DNA of 64,000 nt. Origin: Oscillospiraceae bacterium. Lineage in GTDB: Bacteria > Bacillota > Clostridia > Oscillospirales > SIG627. The notes under the pieces are model-generated. The model had not been told where the DNA came from. It worked only from the letters and a program-made list of their open reading frames with translations, and ran no database searches. This document shows positions 51,819-60,273 of this stretch, one piece after another; positions within the stretch are counted from its first letter, which is position 1; each line of letters opens with the position of its first letter. The stretch spans positions 1 to 64,000 of the forward strand of contig SVRV01000004.1 in NCBI GenBank assembly GCA_015064635.1, in the 5' to 3' direction. A program made the translations under genes and the position numbers.

Positions 51819-54143
51819 ATGAACGGAAACGAGAAATTCAATCACTTTTTAAAGAACAAGGACATTCCCGAGGGAGCCGAAGCTTCCATTGAGGAGCTTA
51901 TCAAGAAAGGCGAAGAGATACTTTTCGTTATAGTGGGCGACCTTAATAAAAAGGGACAGTACACGACGACAGCGTTGATTTTTACCAAAAATTCCGTGGT
52001 ATGCTATGACGGTGTACCGGGAGAAAGTGAGACACTTCTGTTTTCGGACATGAAGGACGTAGTGTCCAAGCGTATGTACGGAAACGCAACCCTTTCGGCA
52101 ATTATGCCAAGCGGCAAACGTGAGGTGTTCTTCCGCTTTACATATACTATATCCGCCCTTTGCGATGCTGCAGCTCTTTTCATTTCTCACGTGAGAGACG
52201 GAGCAGACCTCAACGAAGAGACGGCTATTATGGGCGTTACCTTTGAGAGAGCACTCTCTGTTTGTCCCAAGTGCGGACGCACCCTTCTCCATCCGGGAGC
52301 AGAGTGTATTATGTGCCGCTCAAAATCAAAGGTTATAAAGAAGCTTTCGGCTTACCTTAAACCCCATGTTCCGAGACTTCTGGTGTGTATACTTCTGAAC
52401 TTCCTCACCACCTTTATGGCACTTGTGCCCCCTGTTGTAACGGGATTTATTGTAGACAATATTTTCTCGGAAAATCCCAAGAGTGCGGGAATTCCCATAC
52501 TTGGTGATATTGCAACACTGTTTGGCGACGACAAATTAAGTATGCTCTATATGATGATTGTATGTCTCTTTGTTACATACATCGGTCATTACGGTATCGG
52601 TACGCTTCGTTCCTACCAGCTTCGTATCGTAGGTGACAAGGCGGTTGCCTCCCTCCGTAACGATATTTACAAAAAAGCACAGTACCTTCCAATGAGCTTC
52701 TACGACAAGACGTCAACCGGCTCCGTTATCAACAGAATTGCGGGCGACTCCTCGACCTTGCAGGCGTTTATGCTTCGTATTTCCCAGGAAGCGGTGGTTC
52801 ACTTCTTCCAGATGATAGGTATTGTGTGCATAATGATGGCACTTGACCCATATCTTACATTGCTTTCTCTTATTCCCGTTGTATTTATTGCTTTGGCATC
52901 CAGATTCTTCTCAAAGAAGATAAAGCCCTACTATCGCCGTATATGGCGCCGTTGGTCATCGGTGTTTGCAACTCTTGCCGATACCATCCCATGTATCAAG
53001 GTGGTTAAGTCCTTTACAGGCGAAAAGCGTTCAGCCGAAAAATTCGAGGCAAAAAACAACGATTGGCTCCAGATGGACCTTAAAATCGGTAAGATTGCCA
53101 CGGTTTTCCCCCACGTTATAGGCTTCCTTGTAACCTGCGGTTCGCTTATCATCTGGGGCTTTGGAGGTACGTTTGTACTTAAAGGCGAGGGCGCTTATTC
53201 GGCAGGTCTTATTATCAGCTTTATTTCATATGCTTCAATGTTCTATACACCCGTAACCTTCTTTGCAAACCTTTCGGACTCCTTCCAGGGCGCTCTTGCA
53301 TCTACCGAAAAGATTCTTGATATCCTTGAGGCTGAGCCTGAAACACAGGCAGAGAATCACGTTGTTCCCGATAAGCTCAAGGGTAAGATTGAATTCCTTC
53401 ACGTCGGCTTCTCCTTTGACCGTACAAAGAAGGTGCTTGACGATGTGTGTCTCACCATTGAACCCGGTGAGGTTGTAGGTATTGTCGGCACAACAGGCTC
53501 GGGCAAGTCAACTCTTATCAACCTGCTTATGCGTTTCTATGACGGATATTCGGGAGAAATTCTTGTTGACGGACACAACATCAAGAATTTCGACCTTTCG
53601 GGCTACCGAGGACAGATAGGCTATGTACAACAGGAGCCTATGATGTTCAGCGATACAATATTCAATAATATTTCATACAGTAACCCCGATGCTTCCGTAG
53701 AGGACGTAATAAAGGCGGCAGATGTTGCCAACGCTCATGGATTTATTGCTCGTCAGCCCGATGCATATGACACAATGCTGGGTGAGCGAGGAGTGGGCGT
53801 CTCGGGCGGTGAAAAACAGCGTATTTCCATTGCCCGTGCGGTGCTTATGAATCCCTCAATTCTGATTTTTGACGAAGCCACAGCCGCAGTTGACTCCGAG
53901 ACAGAGCATCTTATCCAGGAGGCAATTGACAGACTTATTGAGGGCAAGACCACTCTTATGATAGCTCACAGACTTTCAACTCTTCGCCGTGCAAACCGAA
54001 TCATTGTTGTTGACGGCGGTAAGATAGTCGAAAACGGTTCTCCCGAAGAGCTTATGGCATTGAAGGGCAAGTACTATAAGCTTGTGCAGATTCAGTCCAT
54101 GGCGGCAGAATCCGAGCGTATGCGTGAGGAAGAAAGATTTTAA
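51819..54143 (+). CDS. ABC exporter with PH-like and zinc-ribbon N-terminus
   Basis: The 774-residue half-transporter has an unusual N-terminal region: a beta-rich PH-like domain (about 30-125) and a zinc ribbon with Cys149, Cys152, Cys163 and Cys166. Six membrane helices (about 180-470) and an ATPase domain with Walker A GTTGSGKST, signature VSGGEKQR and Walker B ILIFDEATAA follow. It exports a lipid, peptide or other compound. DUF1854 gene follows 12 bases later; the same pairing is known beside cyanophycin genes in Burkholderiales, though none are seen here. Start by AAGGAGGATG. Confidence 0.88.
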   Translation: MNGNEKFNHFLKNKDIPEGAEASIEELIKKGEEILFVIVGDLNKKGQYTTTALIFTKNSVVCYDGVPGESETLLFSDMKDVVSKRMYGNATLSAIMPSGKREVFFRFTYTISALCDAAALFISHVRDGADLNEETAIMGVTFERALSVCPKCGRTLLHPGAECIMCRSKSKVIKKLSAYLKPHVPRLLVCILLNFLTTFMALVPPVVTGFIVDNIFSENPKSAGIPILGDIATLFGDDKLSMLYMMIVCLFVTYIGHYGIGTLRSYQLRIVGDKAVASLRNDIYKKAQYLPMSFYDKTSTGSVINRIAGDSSTLQAFMLRISQEAVVHFFQMIGIVCIMMALDPYLTLLSLIPVVFIALASRFFSKKIKPYYRRIWRRWSSVFATLADTIPCIKVVKSFTGEKRSAEKFEAKNNDWLQMDLKIGKIATVFPHVIGFLVTCGSLIIWGFGGTFVLKGEGAYSAGLIISFISYASMFYTPVTFFANLSDSFQGALASTEKILDILEAEPETQAENHVVPDKLKGKIEFLHVGFSFDRTKKVLDDVCLTIEPGEVVGIVGTTGSGKSTLINLLMRFYDGYSGEILVDGHNIKNFDLSGYRGQIGYVQQEPMMFSDTIFNNISYSNPDASVEDVIKAADVANAHGFIARQPDAYDTMLGERGVGVSGGEKQRISIARAVLMNPSILIFDEATAAVDSETEHLIQEAIDRLIEGKTTLMIAHRLSTLRRANRIIVVDGGKIVENGSPEELMALKGKYYKLVQIQSMAAESERMREEERF

Positions 54144-54155
54144 GGAGGCGTGAAG

Positions 54156-54641
54156 ATGGAGAGAATTTATATTACCAAAGAAGATAAGATAACCGCATCC
54201 GAAAACAACCTTGTTAATCTTTCACTTAAAGATGGAGAAAGCTTTGAAAACCTTGAGCCGAGAAGACTTTTTCCCGTCAACCGTCCCGATGAATACATAA
54301 CACTTCTTGACTCGGAGGGAGTGGAAAAAGCGGTTGTACGCAACATTTCCGAGCTGAATGCGGAAAGCCGTGTTACAATATGCCGCAGTCTTGACGATTA
54401 CTATCTCGTTCCGCAGATAACAAAAATTGTCAGCACTGCCGAAAAATACGGAAATCTCCACTGGGTAGTGGAAACCGACCGTGGCAGAAAGGAATTTGAT
54501 ATCCGCAACCGTAACAGCGATATAAGAATTTATTCCGACGGTAGAGTAAGAGTCAGAGATTCCGACGATAACCGTTATGTGATAGATGATTGGCAGGTGC
54601 TTGATAAGCACAGCAAGTCTTTACTTGTTGCAGATATGTAA
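54156..54641 (+). CDS. DUF1854-family protein
   Basis: The 161-residue protein fits DUF1854: LEPRRLFPVNRPDEYITLLD, then VPQITKIVSTAEKYGNLHWV and IRNRNSDIRIYSDGRVRVRD. The function is unknown, but members lie next to exporters like the one upstream and may regulate or assist them. The ATG at 54156 follows AAGGAGGCGTGAAG; a GTG at 54150 is too close to the site. Confidence 0.85.
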   Translation: MERIYITKEDKITASENNLVNLSLKDGESFENLEPRRLFPVNRPDEYITLLDSEGVEKAVVRNISELNAESRVTICRSLDDYYLVPQITKIVSTAEKYGNLHWVVETDRGRKEFDIRNRNSDIRIYSDGRVRVRDSDDNRYVIDDWQVLDKHSKSLLVADM

Positions 54642-54649
54642 TTTTTCGA

Positions 54650-54678
54650 GGGCTGTAAAAACGATGTTTTTGCAGCCC
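54650..54678 (+). terminator. Hairpin between DUF1854 and MATE genes
   Basis: GGGCTGTAAAAAC and GTTTTTGCAGCCC (loop GAT) form a 13-bp stem with one G-U pair. The following bases TAAGGTGTTTTA are only partly T-rich, so it may be a weak terminator that lets the MATE gene be cotranscribed. Confidence 0.6.
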
Positions 54679-54700
54679 TAAGGTGTTTTAAGGTGAAATT

Positions 54701-56059
54701 ATGTTAGGAAAAAATAAAGTTGATATGCTCTCAGGTCCCATTTTTAAGGGACTTATTTCGATGACTATACCCATAATGATAATGAATGTTATGCAGAACA
54801 TGTTCAATATCGTTGATATGTGGGCGCTTAAGAGCTTTTCAAGCGAAACTGCAGTTGGAGCGGTTGGTGCATGCGGCACGCTCATAACTCTTTGTAACAG
54901 CTTACTTATAGGAGTTTCGTCCGGTGCTAATGTAATTATTGCCAAGCGAATAGGCTCGGGTGACAGAGAACGTGCCGAAAAAGCGGTGGGTACAGCTATA
55001 TCTGTGTCAGTTATAGGCGGTATTTTCCTTTCTGTGGTCGGAATCGTTTTTGCAAGGCCTTTTCTTGTTATGGCAAATTGCCCCGAGGGGCTTCTTCCTT
55101 TGGCTGTAAAATATTTCAAAATGTATTTTCTTGGTGCAACGCTGTTCATGGTATACAATTTTTGCGCATCGATCCTCAGAGCATCGGGTGATACCAAGCA
55201 CCCCATGTATTTCCTTATAATCAACGGCATTGTAAAGGTCATACTTACATTTTGCTTCCTTTATTTCTTTAAGGCAGACGTGGTGGGGGTTGCCTTTGCC
55301 ACAATTTTAGCAAGCGTTGTATCCTGTGTTCTTGCCATTACAACCATTATAAGAGACAAAGACAGCGTTTATTTCTCCTTCAGCAGGCTTAAGGTCTATT
55401 TTTCTGAGCTCAAGGGTATACTTTACATCGGTGTGCCCACGGGCTTACAAAGCGGAATGTATTCTTTGGCAAATGTTGTTATAGCCGCTACCGTCAACAG
55501 CTACGGAGAGGCGGCAACAACGGGAATAGCCATTGCCAACCAGTTTGACGGTATACTTTATCAGATATCCTGTGCAACGGCGTTTGCGGCAACACCTTAC
55601 ATTGCGCAAAATGTGGGAGCTAAGAATTTTGACCGTGTAAAGAAGGCTATCATAAGGTCGGTATTCATTACTGTAGGATTCGGTGCATTCTTCGGCTCGC
55701 TTTCGGCAATCTTCTCGGGACAGCTTTCCTCCATTATGTCCTCTAATCCCGCTACAATTGCATTTTCACAGCAGAAAATGGTGATCGTTTCCAGTACATA
55801 TTTTATCTGCGGTATCAATGAGATCATGGGCGGTGTAATGCGAGGACTTGGAAAGCCTATTGTTCCTACCGTTGCGACAATGCTCTTCATGTGTCTTTTC
55901 AGATTCCCATGGGTGTACTTTATATTCCCCCTTTTCCCCGACAGTCTTACCTTTCTCTACCTTGTTTGGCCGATTGGTTGGATCTTGTCGATCAGCATGA
56001 TACTTATTTTCTATTTCCCAACTGTTAAAAAGCTTCAAACAGAGTTGAAAGGAGCATAA
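54701..56059 (+). CDS. MATE-family exporter
   Basis: The 452-residue protein has about 12 membrane segments, starts DMLSGPIFKGLISMTIPIMI and holds the MATE pattern ANVIIAKRIGSGD. It expels organic compounds using Na+ or H+. The ATG follows AAGGTG. It lies between the ABC exporter pair and an SGNH hydrolase that begins three bases after its stop, so it and the hydrolase are coupled. Confidence 0.88.
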   Translation: MLGKNKVDMLSGPIFKGLISMTIPIMIMNVMQNMFNIVDMWALKSFSSETAVGAVGACGTLITLCNSLLIGVSSGANVIIAKRIGSGDRERAEKAVGTAISVSVIGGIFLSVVGIVFARPFLVMANCPEGLLPLAVKYFKMYFLGATLFMVYNFCASILRASGDTKHPMYFLIINGIVKVILTFCFLYFFKADVVGVAFATILASVVSCVLAITTIIRDKDSVYFSFSRLKVYFSELKGILYIGVPTGLQSGMYSLANVVIAATVNSYGEAATTGIAIANQFDGILYQISCATAFAATPYIAQNVGAKNFDRVKKAIIRSVFITVGFGAFFGSLSAIFSGQLSSIMSSNPATIAFSQQKMVIVSSTYFICGINEIMGGVMRGLGKPIVPTVATMLFMCLFRFPWVYFIFPLFPDSLTFLYLVWPIGWILSISMILIFYFPTVKKLQTELKGA

Positions 56060-56061
56060 GA

Positions 56062-57081
56062 ATGATTTACAAGAATATAGATATACACAACATAGCGGAA
56101 ATCGTGGAAACCGAAAACGGCGGTGTGGAATGGCTGAGACTACCGTGGAAGGCATACAACGCCTTATACGGAGAGACGGGACGTCAGATGAGTCGCGGTA
56201 CAACAGGCGTGGAGCTTCGTTTTGTAATGAAGGGCGATAGTGCGAAGATCACTCTCCGTCCGTTGGCCGGAAACGGTATTGTCGCCTTTAACGTCTTTTT
56301 CGGAGGCCTGCAGGCGGGATACAGCTGCTTCGGTGAGGGTGGATTTGTCACCCGTGACAATCCTTATATTGTAATAAACAAACCTCAAAACATGGAAGCG
56401 ATGAAAAAGATCTCCTCAGACTCCGGCTATGACTTTGACCCAGAGGTAGTGAGAATCGTTATAAACAGAGGACGGTTCGAAATAATGGATGTGGAGGGTG
56501 ATGTGTGTCCTCCCGAAAGGAGTCAGTTACCTGAAAAAACTATACTTACATATGGTTCTTCTATCACACATTCCTCAAACTCTCTTGCTATCAGCAATTC
56601 ATGGGCAGCGACCTTAGCGCATAATCTTAACGCTGACCTGATAAATCTCGGCATGGCGGGTAGCTGCGGCATAGAAAAGGAAGTGGTGGAATACATTGCA
56701 GAACTTGGCGAAAAGGGTGCTTGGAATACGGCAATTCTTGAGCTTGGTATAAATGTGCTTGTTTGGGATGAGGACAAAATACACAGTCATGTAAGCTATG
56801 CCCTTCAACAGGTAGCGGGAAGAAATCCTGACAAAGGGGTGTACGTTATCTCGCCATTTTACTGTCACAATGATTACTACGGTAAGAGTGATGCGAACAA
56901 ATGGCGCAGATGTATCGAGGAAATCGTAAAAGAGACGGCATATCCCAATGTGGAATACATAAACGGACTTGATATTCTGGGAGATGTATCGGGGCTGTCG
57001 GGAGACGAGGTGCACCCGAATATTTATGGAATCAACGAAATGGCAATGAGGCTGACCGACAGAATAAAAGCATTGAAGTGA
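56062..57081 (+). CDS. SGNH/GDSL-family hydrolase
   Basis: The 339-residue protein has a beta-sandwich N-terminal part (to about 150) and an SGNH domain with LTYGSSITHSSNS (nucleophile Ser), NLGMAGSCGIE, LELGINVL and DEVHPNIYG with catalytic Asp-x-x-His. It resembles carbohydrate acetyl-esterases and shares its layout with the protein at 46901. No signal peptide is seen. AAAGGAGC precedes the ATG; a terminator overlaps its end. Confidence 0.87.
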   Translation: MIYKNIDIHNIAEIVETENGGVEWLRLPWKAYNALYGETGRQMSRGTTGVELRFVMKGDSAKITLRPLAGNGIVAFNVFFGGLQAGYSCFGEGGFVTRDNPYIVINKPQNMEAMKKISSDSGYDFDPEVVRIVINRGRFEIMDVEGDVCPPERSQLPEKTILTYGSSITHSSNSLAISNSWAATLAHNLNADLINLGMAGSCGIEKEVVEYIAELGEKGAWNTAILELGINVLVWDEDKIHSHVSYALQQVAGRNPDKGVYVISPFYCHNDYYGKSDANKWRRCIEEIVKETAYPNVEYINGLDILGDVSGLSGDEVHPNIYGINEMAMRLTDRIKALK

Positions 57082-57099
57082 AACGCTTCAATGCTTTTT
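57068..57099 (+). terminator. Terminator overlapping the SGNH stop
   Basis: AAGCATTGAAG and CTTCAATGCTT (loop of 7) form an 11-bp stem followed by TTTA. The left arm lies in the last codons of the hydrolase. Confidence 0.78.
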
Positions 57100-57108
57100 A
57101 AATACAGA

Positions 57109-57136
57109 TTGACAAATCGGTTCTATATGATATAAT
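57109..57136 (+). promoter_or_regulatory. Sigma-A promoter of GH43 operon
   Basis: TTGACA (57109-57114), 16 bp, TATAAT (57131-57136), then AAAGGAGAG and the ATG at 57164. Confidence 0.78.
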
Positions 57137-57163
57137 TTATACAGTAAGTTAAAGGAGAGTATC

Positions 57164-58024
57164 ATGAAAAGAGAAGATATAAGAATAAGAGACCCCTTTG
57201 TTTTGCCTTATGACGGCGTTTATTATATGTATAAGTCGGAATACACCTCCGATAATAAAAATATATGGGTACTGAAAAGCTGTGACCTTGAAAGCTGGAG
57301 CGAACCCAAGGTGGTTTATACACTTTCCGAGGATTCATGGGGCTGTGGCGATCTTTGGGCACCCGAGGTGCATTATTATATGGGCAAATACTACATGTTT
57401 TTGTCTCTCCTTGGTAAAAACGGCTTGCGCGGTACTGAAATATCCGTGAGCGACACTCCCGACGGAATTTTTGTACCCATTACAAACCGTCCCGCAACAC
57501 CCGAGAATAAAAGCTGTATTGATGCAAGTCTTTTTGTTGAAAACGGAGTGCCTTACATTACATATTCGGCGGATTGGCCCTTTAACTATGTAGAGGAAAA
57601 GGGTTGCTACGTAGGCTCAATATGGGCGGTGGAGATGACTCCCGATTTGAAGGAAAATGTGGGTGAGCCCTTTTGCCTTTTCTATTCTGACGAGGCAATG
57701 AACACTCCCGACTCCTTTGAATATGAGGGGCGTATGGTTACACGCTACGGCTCGGACGCACCTTTCATACAAAGACTTAAAAGCGGAAAGCTGCTTGTTA
57801 CCTGGTCACCTATGCCCGACGGAAATTATGTGGTTCTGGGGGCAACAGCGGATAGCATCAAGGGCAAGTGGGAGCATTTGAAAAAGCCTGTATTTGACAA
57901 AAACGGCGGTCACGCAATGTTCTTCAACGGACTTGACGGAAAGCGCTATATGGGAATACATTGTCCTGAAAAAAGCCCGATGGAGAGGGCAATGTTTATA
58001 GAGTTTGAGGAGGAAATGTTATGA
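57164..58024 (+). CDS. GH43-like five-bladed propeller glycosidase
   Basis: The 286-residue protein has the GH43 pattern: IRDPFVLPYDGVYYMY with catalytic Asp, DLWAPEVHYYMGKYYMF, and DASLFVENGVPYITYS for the second Asp. Members act on arabinans, xylans or other pentose-containing glycans. No signal peptide is seen, so it would act on imported oligosaccharides. It heads an operon with three hydrolases; its TGA overlaps the next ATG (ATGA). Confidence 0.85.
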   Translation: MKREDIRIRDPFVLPYDGVYYMYKSEYTSDNKNIWVLKSCDLESWSEPKVVYTLSEDSWGCGDLWAPEVHYYMGKYYMFLSLLGKNGLRGTEISVSDTPDGIFVPITNRPATPENKSCIDASLFVENGVPYITYSADWPFNYVEEKGCYVGSIWAVEMTPDLKENVGEPFCLFYSDEAMNTPDSFEYEGRMVTRYGSDAPFIQRLKSGKLLVTWSPMPDGNYVVLGATADSIKGKWEHLKKPVFDKNGGHAMFFNGLDGKRYMGIHCPEKSPMERAMFIEFEEEML

Positions 58025-58773
58025 TGCATTCAATTTTACTTATAGGTCAGTCAAATATGGCGGGAAGAGGCTTCGTGAGTGAGGTCGAGCCCATTGTCAA
58101 CGATAAAGTGTTTGTCAACCGCAATGGCAGATGGAGAGGAATGTATGTGCCTGTGAATCCCGACAGAGCTTTTTCGGGAATAAATCTTGCTGAAAGCTTT
58201 TGTGACCTTTATCAGAAGGAGCATAACGTTGATGTGGGAATCATTCCCTGCGCCGACGGAGGCACAAATCTTGACCAGTGGCAGGTGGGAGGACTTCTTT
58301 TTGACCATGCTTGTTATATGGCATCTCTTGCATCACGCACCTCGACCATTGCTGCGGTGCTGTGGCATCAGGGAGAGTCTGACTGTCATGACGGTCTGCA
58401 GTTTGTTTATGAGAAGAAATTTACGGTGATAATGAACGAGTTCAGAAACAGACTCGGACTTCACGACGTTCCGTTTCTGCTTGGAGGATTGGGCGACTAT
58501 CTCAAGAATTATTCTTCTCCCGACATCGCCCAAAACTATCTCGAGGTAAATAAACAGCTTCGCAGTGTTGCCGAGCATAATCCGATGACGGGCTTCGTTT
58601 CGGCAGAGGGGCTTGGTGCAAATCCCGATAATCTTCATTTCAGCGCGGCGGCACTCCGTGAATTCGGTGTAAGATATTACAATGAATTTCTGAAGCTGGA
58701 GGATAAGAGCAAGATATTTGAGGAAAAGGTTACGGATGACCTTGCCATAAAAACGAATCTGGAGGCTTTGTAA
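58021..58773 (+). CDS. SASA-domain carbohydrate esterase (sialate O-acetylesterase-like)
   Basis: The 250-residue protein begins SILLIGQSNMAGRG, with the nucleophile Ser of DUF303/SASA esterases, and has LWHQGESDCHDG, the hallmark of the family, and DNLHFSAAA near the end with the catalytic His. It removes acetyl groups from sialic acids or xylo-oligosaccharides. It overlaps GH43 by four bases and should work on the same glycan. Confidence 0.88.
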   Translation: MMHSILLIGQSNMAGRGFVSEVEPIVNDKVFVNRNGRWRGMYVPVNPDRAFSGINLAESFCDLYQKEHNVDVGIIPCADGGTNLDQWQVGGLLFDHACYMASLASRTSTIAAVLWHQGESDCHDGLQFVYEKKFTVIMNEFRNRLGLHDVPFLLGGLGDYLKNYSSPDIAQNYLEVNKQLRSVAEHNPMTGFVSAEGLGANPDNLHFSAAALREFGVRYYNEFLKLEDKSKIFEEKVTDDLAIKTNLEAL

Positions 58774-58775
58774 TT

Positions 58776-59453
58776 ATGGAAACGAAGATAGAAAAATTCG
58801 AGGACATAAATTACGTCATCAGATATCCCAACGGATATGAGGAAGGGAAGAAGTACCCTGTCATCCTTATGCTTCACGGCTCGGGAACGAGAGGAACAGA
58901 CCCGAAGATGCTCTTGAAAAATGCGGCATTCACCGTGACGGAGCGTTGCTTTGAGGATTTCCCTTTTGTGATGGTTGCCCCTCAATGTCATACAAATACC
59001 TGGTTTGATATTTTTGAATCTTTGAAAAGATTTGCCGTAATGATTGCGGAGGAGAGTTATACCGACCGTGAAAGACTTTATCTCATGGGCGTCAGCATGG
59101 GGGGATATGGCGCATGGCAGCTTGCCATGAGTTTGCCCGAGCTTTTTGCGGCTATTGTTCCTATCTGTGGCGGTGGTATGTATTGGAATGCAGCCAGACT
59201 TGTAAACGTTCCCGTGTGGGCGTTTCACGGAGGAAGGGACACTACAGTATTTCCCGAGGAGTCCCGTAAGATGGTGGACTCTGTAAACCGACACGGCGGC
59301 AGTGCCAAGCTCACAATATTCCCCGAAAACGGTCACAATGCATGGGACGATACATTTTCGAGTAAGGAAGTTTTTGATTGGCTTTTGTCAAACAAAAACA
59401 GTAACACAAAGCCAATAGAGGATATTTACAAGGATAGTCTTATATACGGATGA
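58776..59453 (+). CDS. Alpha/beta-hydrolase esterase
   Basis: The 225-residue protein shows MLHGSGTRG (oxyanion), GVSMGGYGAWQLAM with the nucleophile Ser, VWAFHGGRDTTV with the Asp, and PENGHNAW with the His. It resembles prolyl-oligopeptidase-like and feruloyl/acetyl esterases used in glycan breakdown. It starts two bases after the SASA gene stop, so the GH43 and two esterases form one catabolic operon. Confidence 0.88.
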   Translation: METKIEKFEDINYVIRYPNGYEEGKKYPVILMLHGSGTRGTDPKMLLKNAAFTVTERCFEDFPFVMVAPQCHTNTWFDIFESLKRFAVMIAEESYTDRERLYLMGVSMGGYGAWQLAMSLPELFAAIVPICGGGMYWNAARLVNVPVWAFHGGRDTTVFPEESRKMVDSVNRHGGSAKLTIFPENGHNAWDDTFSSKEVFDWLLSNKNSNTKPIEDIYKDSLIYG

Positions 59454-59462
59454 GGTGATTGT

Positions 59463-60077
59463 ATGCCATATGATACCAAAAACTACGAATTACCCTCGGA
59501 TATAGCTCTATGGGTGAGGAAAAACCGCATAAAGAGGATATTGAAGTATGTTATTGTTGAAGTCTTCTGCCTTTTTATAATGTGGTATTACAAAGAGGAG
59601 ATATTTCCTTTCTGGCTTACCTTCAGGCAGGGCATATTTTTCACTGTTTTGGTGCTTGCACCCTTTGCTGTAACAGGAGTTCCGTTCTGCTTTGTGGATA
59701 AAAACTGGCACGGTGTGGTGGTTGATGTGGGATATTATACCGAATCCCGAATAGGTAACGGAGGAAGTGTAAGATATGCACCCGGTAAGCAGGCAACCGC
59801 AAAAAGAGGAATAAACAAAATATACACTGTAGCGGTTACTGCAAAGAGAGAGGACGGAAGCCTGAAAAAGGTGAAGGTCAACACCTTTGGAGGAGCGATG
59901 TCCGAGTATAAAATAGGTGACACCGTAATCCATTTCAAGGGCATAAAGAATCTTCTTATAATATCAAAGCTGGACGACGGTATGCTTAACTGTGTTGTAT
60001 GCGGATGCAACAATCCCAAAACAAGAGATGTTTGCTTCGGATGCCGTCATACACTGCTTAAAGAATACGATAAATAG
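59463..60077 (+). CDS. Two-helix membrane protein with C-terminal zinc ribbon
   Basis: The 204-residue protein is not recognised as a known family. It has two hydrophobic segments (about 27-42 and 52-78), a beta-rich domain, and a C-terminal CVVCGCNNPKTRDVCFGC that looks like a zinc ribbon. GAGGTG precedes the ATG nine bases after the esterase stop. The basic stretch near 100-120 and the ribbon suggest nucleic acid or protein contacts. No function assigned. Confidence 0.6.
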   Translation: MPYDTKNYELPSDIALWVRKNRIKRILKYVIVEVFCLFIMWYYKEEIFPFWLTFRQGIFFTVLVLAPFAVTGVPFCFVDKNWHGVVVDVGYYTESRIGNGGSVRYAPGKQATAKRGINKIYTVAVTAKREDGSLKKVKVNTFGGAMSEYKIGDTVIHFKGIKNLLIISKLDDGMLNCVVCGCNNPKTRDVCFGCRHTLLKEYDK

Positions 60078-60106
60078 TTGACAAAAGCGTTTAAATGTGC
60101 TAAAAT
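60078..60106 (+). promoter_or_regulatory. Sigma-A promoter of metY leader
   Basis: TTGACA (60078-60083), 17 bp, TAAAAT (60101-60106). The predicted start near 60113 leaves 27 bases before the leader-peptide ATG. Confidence 0.82.
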
Positions 60107-60139
60107 TCACTTAAAGTCAAAATAGGGAGGAAAGATATA

Positions 60140-60211
60140 ATGATGCGAATGTGTTGCTGTGAAAAGGTGTCTTTTGCTCTCTGTATGCCCTTTTTGGGCA
60201 GGAAGATGTAA
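60140..60211 (+). CDS. Cys/Met-rich leader peptide
   Basis: A 23-codon ORF begins MMRMCCCEK and ends GRKM. Met occurs five times and Cys four, with three consecutive Cys codons (60152-60160). GGGAGG lies nine bases before the ATG and the TAA is eight bases before the terminator hairpin. Content, position and size fit a ribosome-mediated attenuator that senses Cys- or Met-tRNA charging ahead of the methionine operon. No homologue is claimed; the ORF is supported by its ribosome site and the paired RNA structures. Confidence 0.75.
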   Translation: MMRMCCCEKVSFALCMPFLGRKM

Positions 60212-60248
60212 ATTTTTCGCAGAGGGAATTCTCTCTGCTTTTTCTTTT
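60177..60248 (+). promoter_or_regulatory. Transcription attenuator before metY
   Basis: A terminator GCAGAGGG-AATT-CTCTCTGC (60219-60238) is followed by TTTTTCTTTT. Its left arm CAGAGGG (60220-60226) also pairs with CTCTCTG at 60177-60183, inside the leader ORF, giving an antiterminator. CTCTCTG thus exists twice. A small hairpin TGCCC-TTTTT-GGGCA (60186-60200) lies between. A ribosome stalled at the Cys triplet would leave 60177-60183 free and allow read-through; a ribosome reaching the end would cover it and let the terminator form. The mechanism is inferred. Confidence 0.75.
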
Positions 60249-60273
60249 AAAAAATTTTCGGAGGATATGAATT

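Noticed and set aside
51754-51822. A 22-codon frame (MAKKEKVKL...) ending at the exporter start
   Set aside because: Its ATG lies two bases after the predicted -10 box, upstream of the likely transcript start, and it lacks a ribosome site.
60113-60273. A SAM riboswitch before metY
   Set aside because: The leader is about 160 bases and lacks the conserved SAM-I core; the ORF and the paired CTCTCTG arms explain it better.
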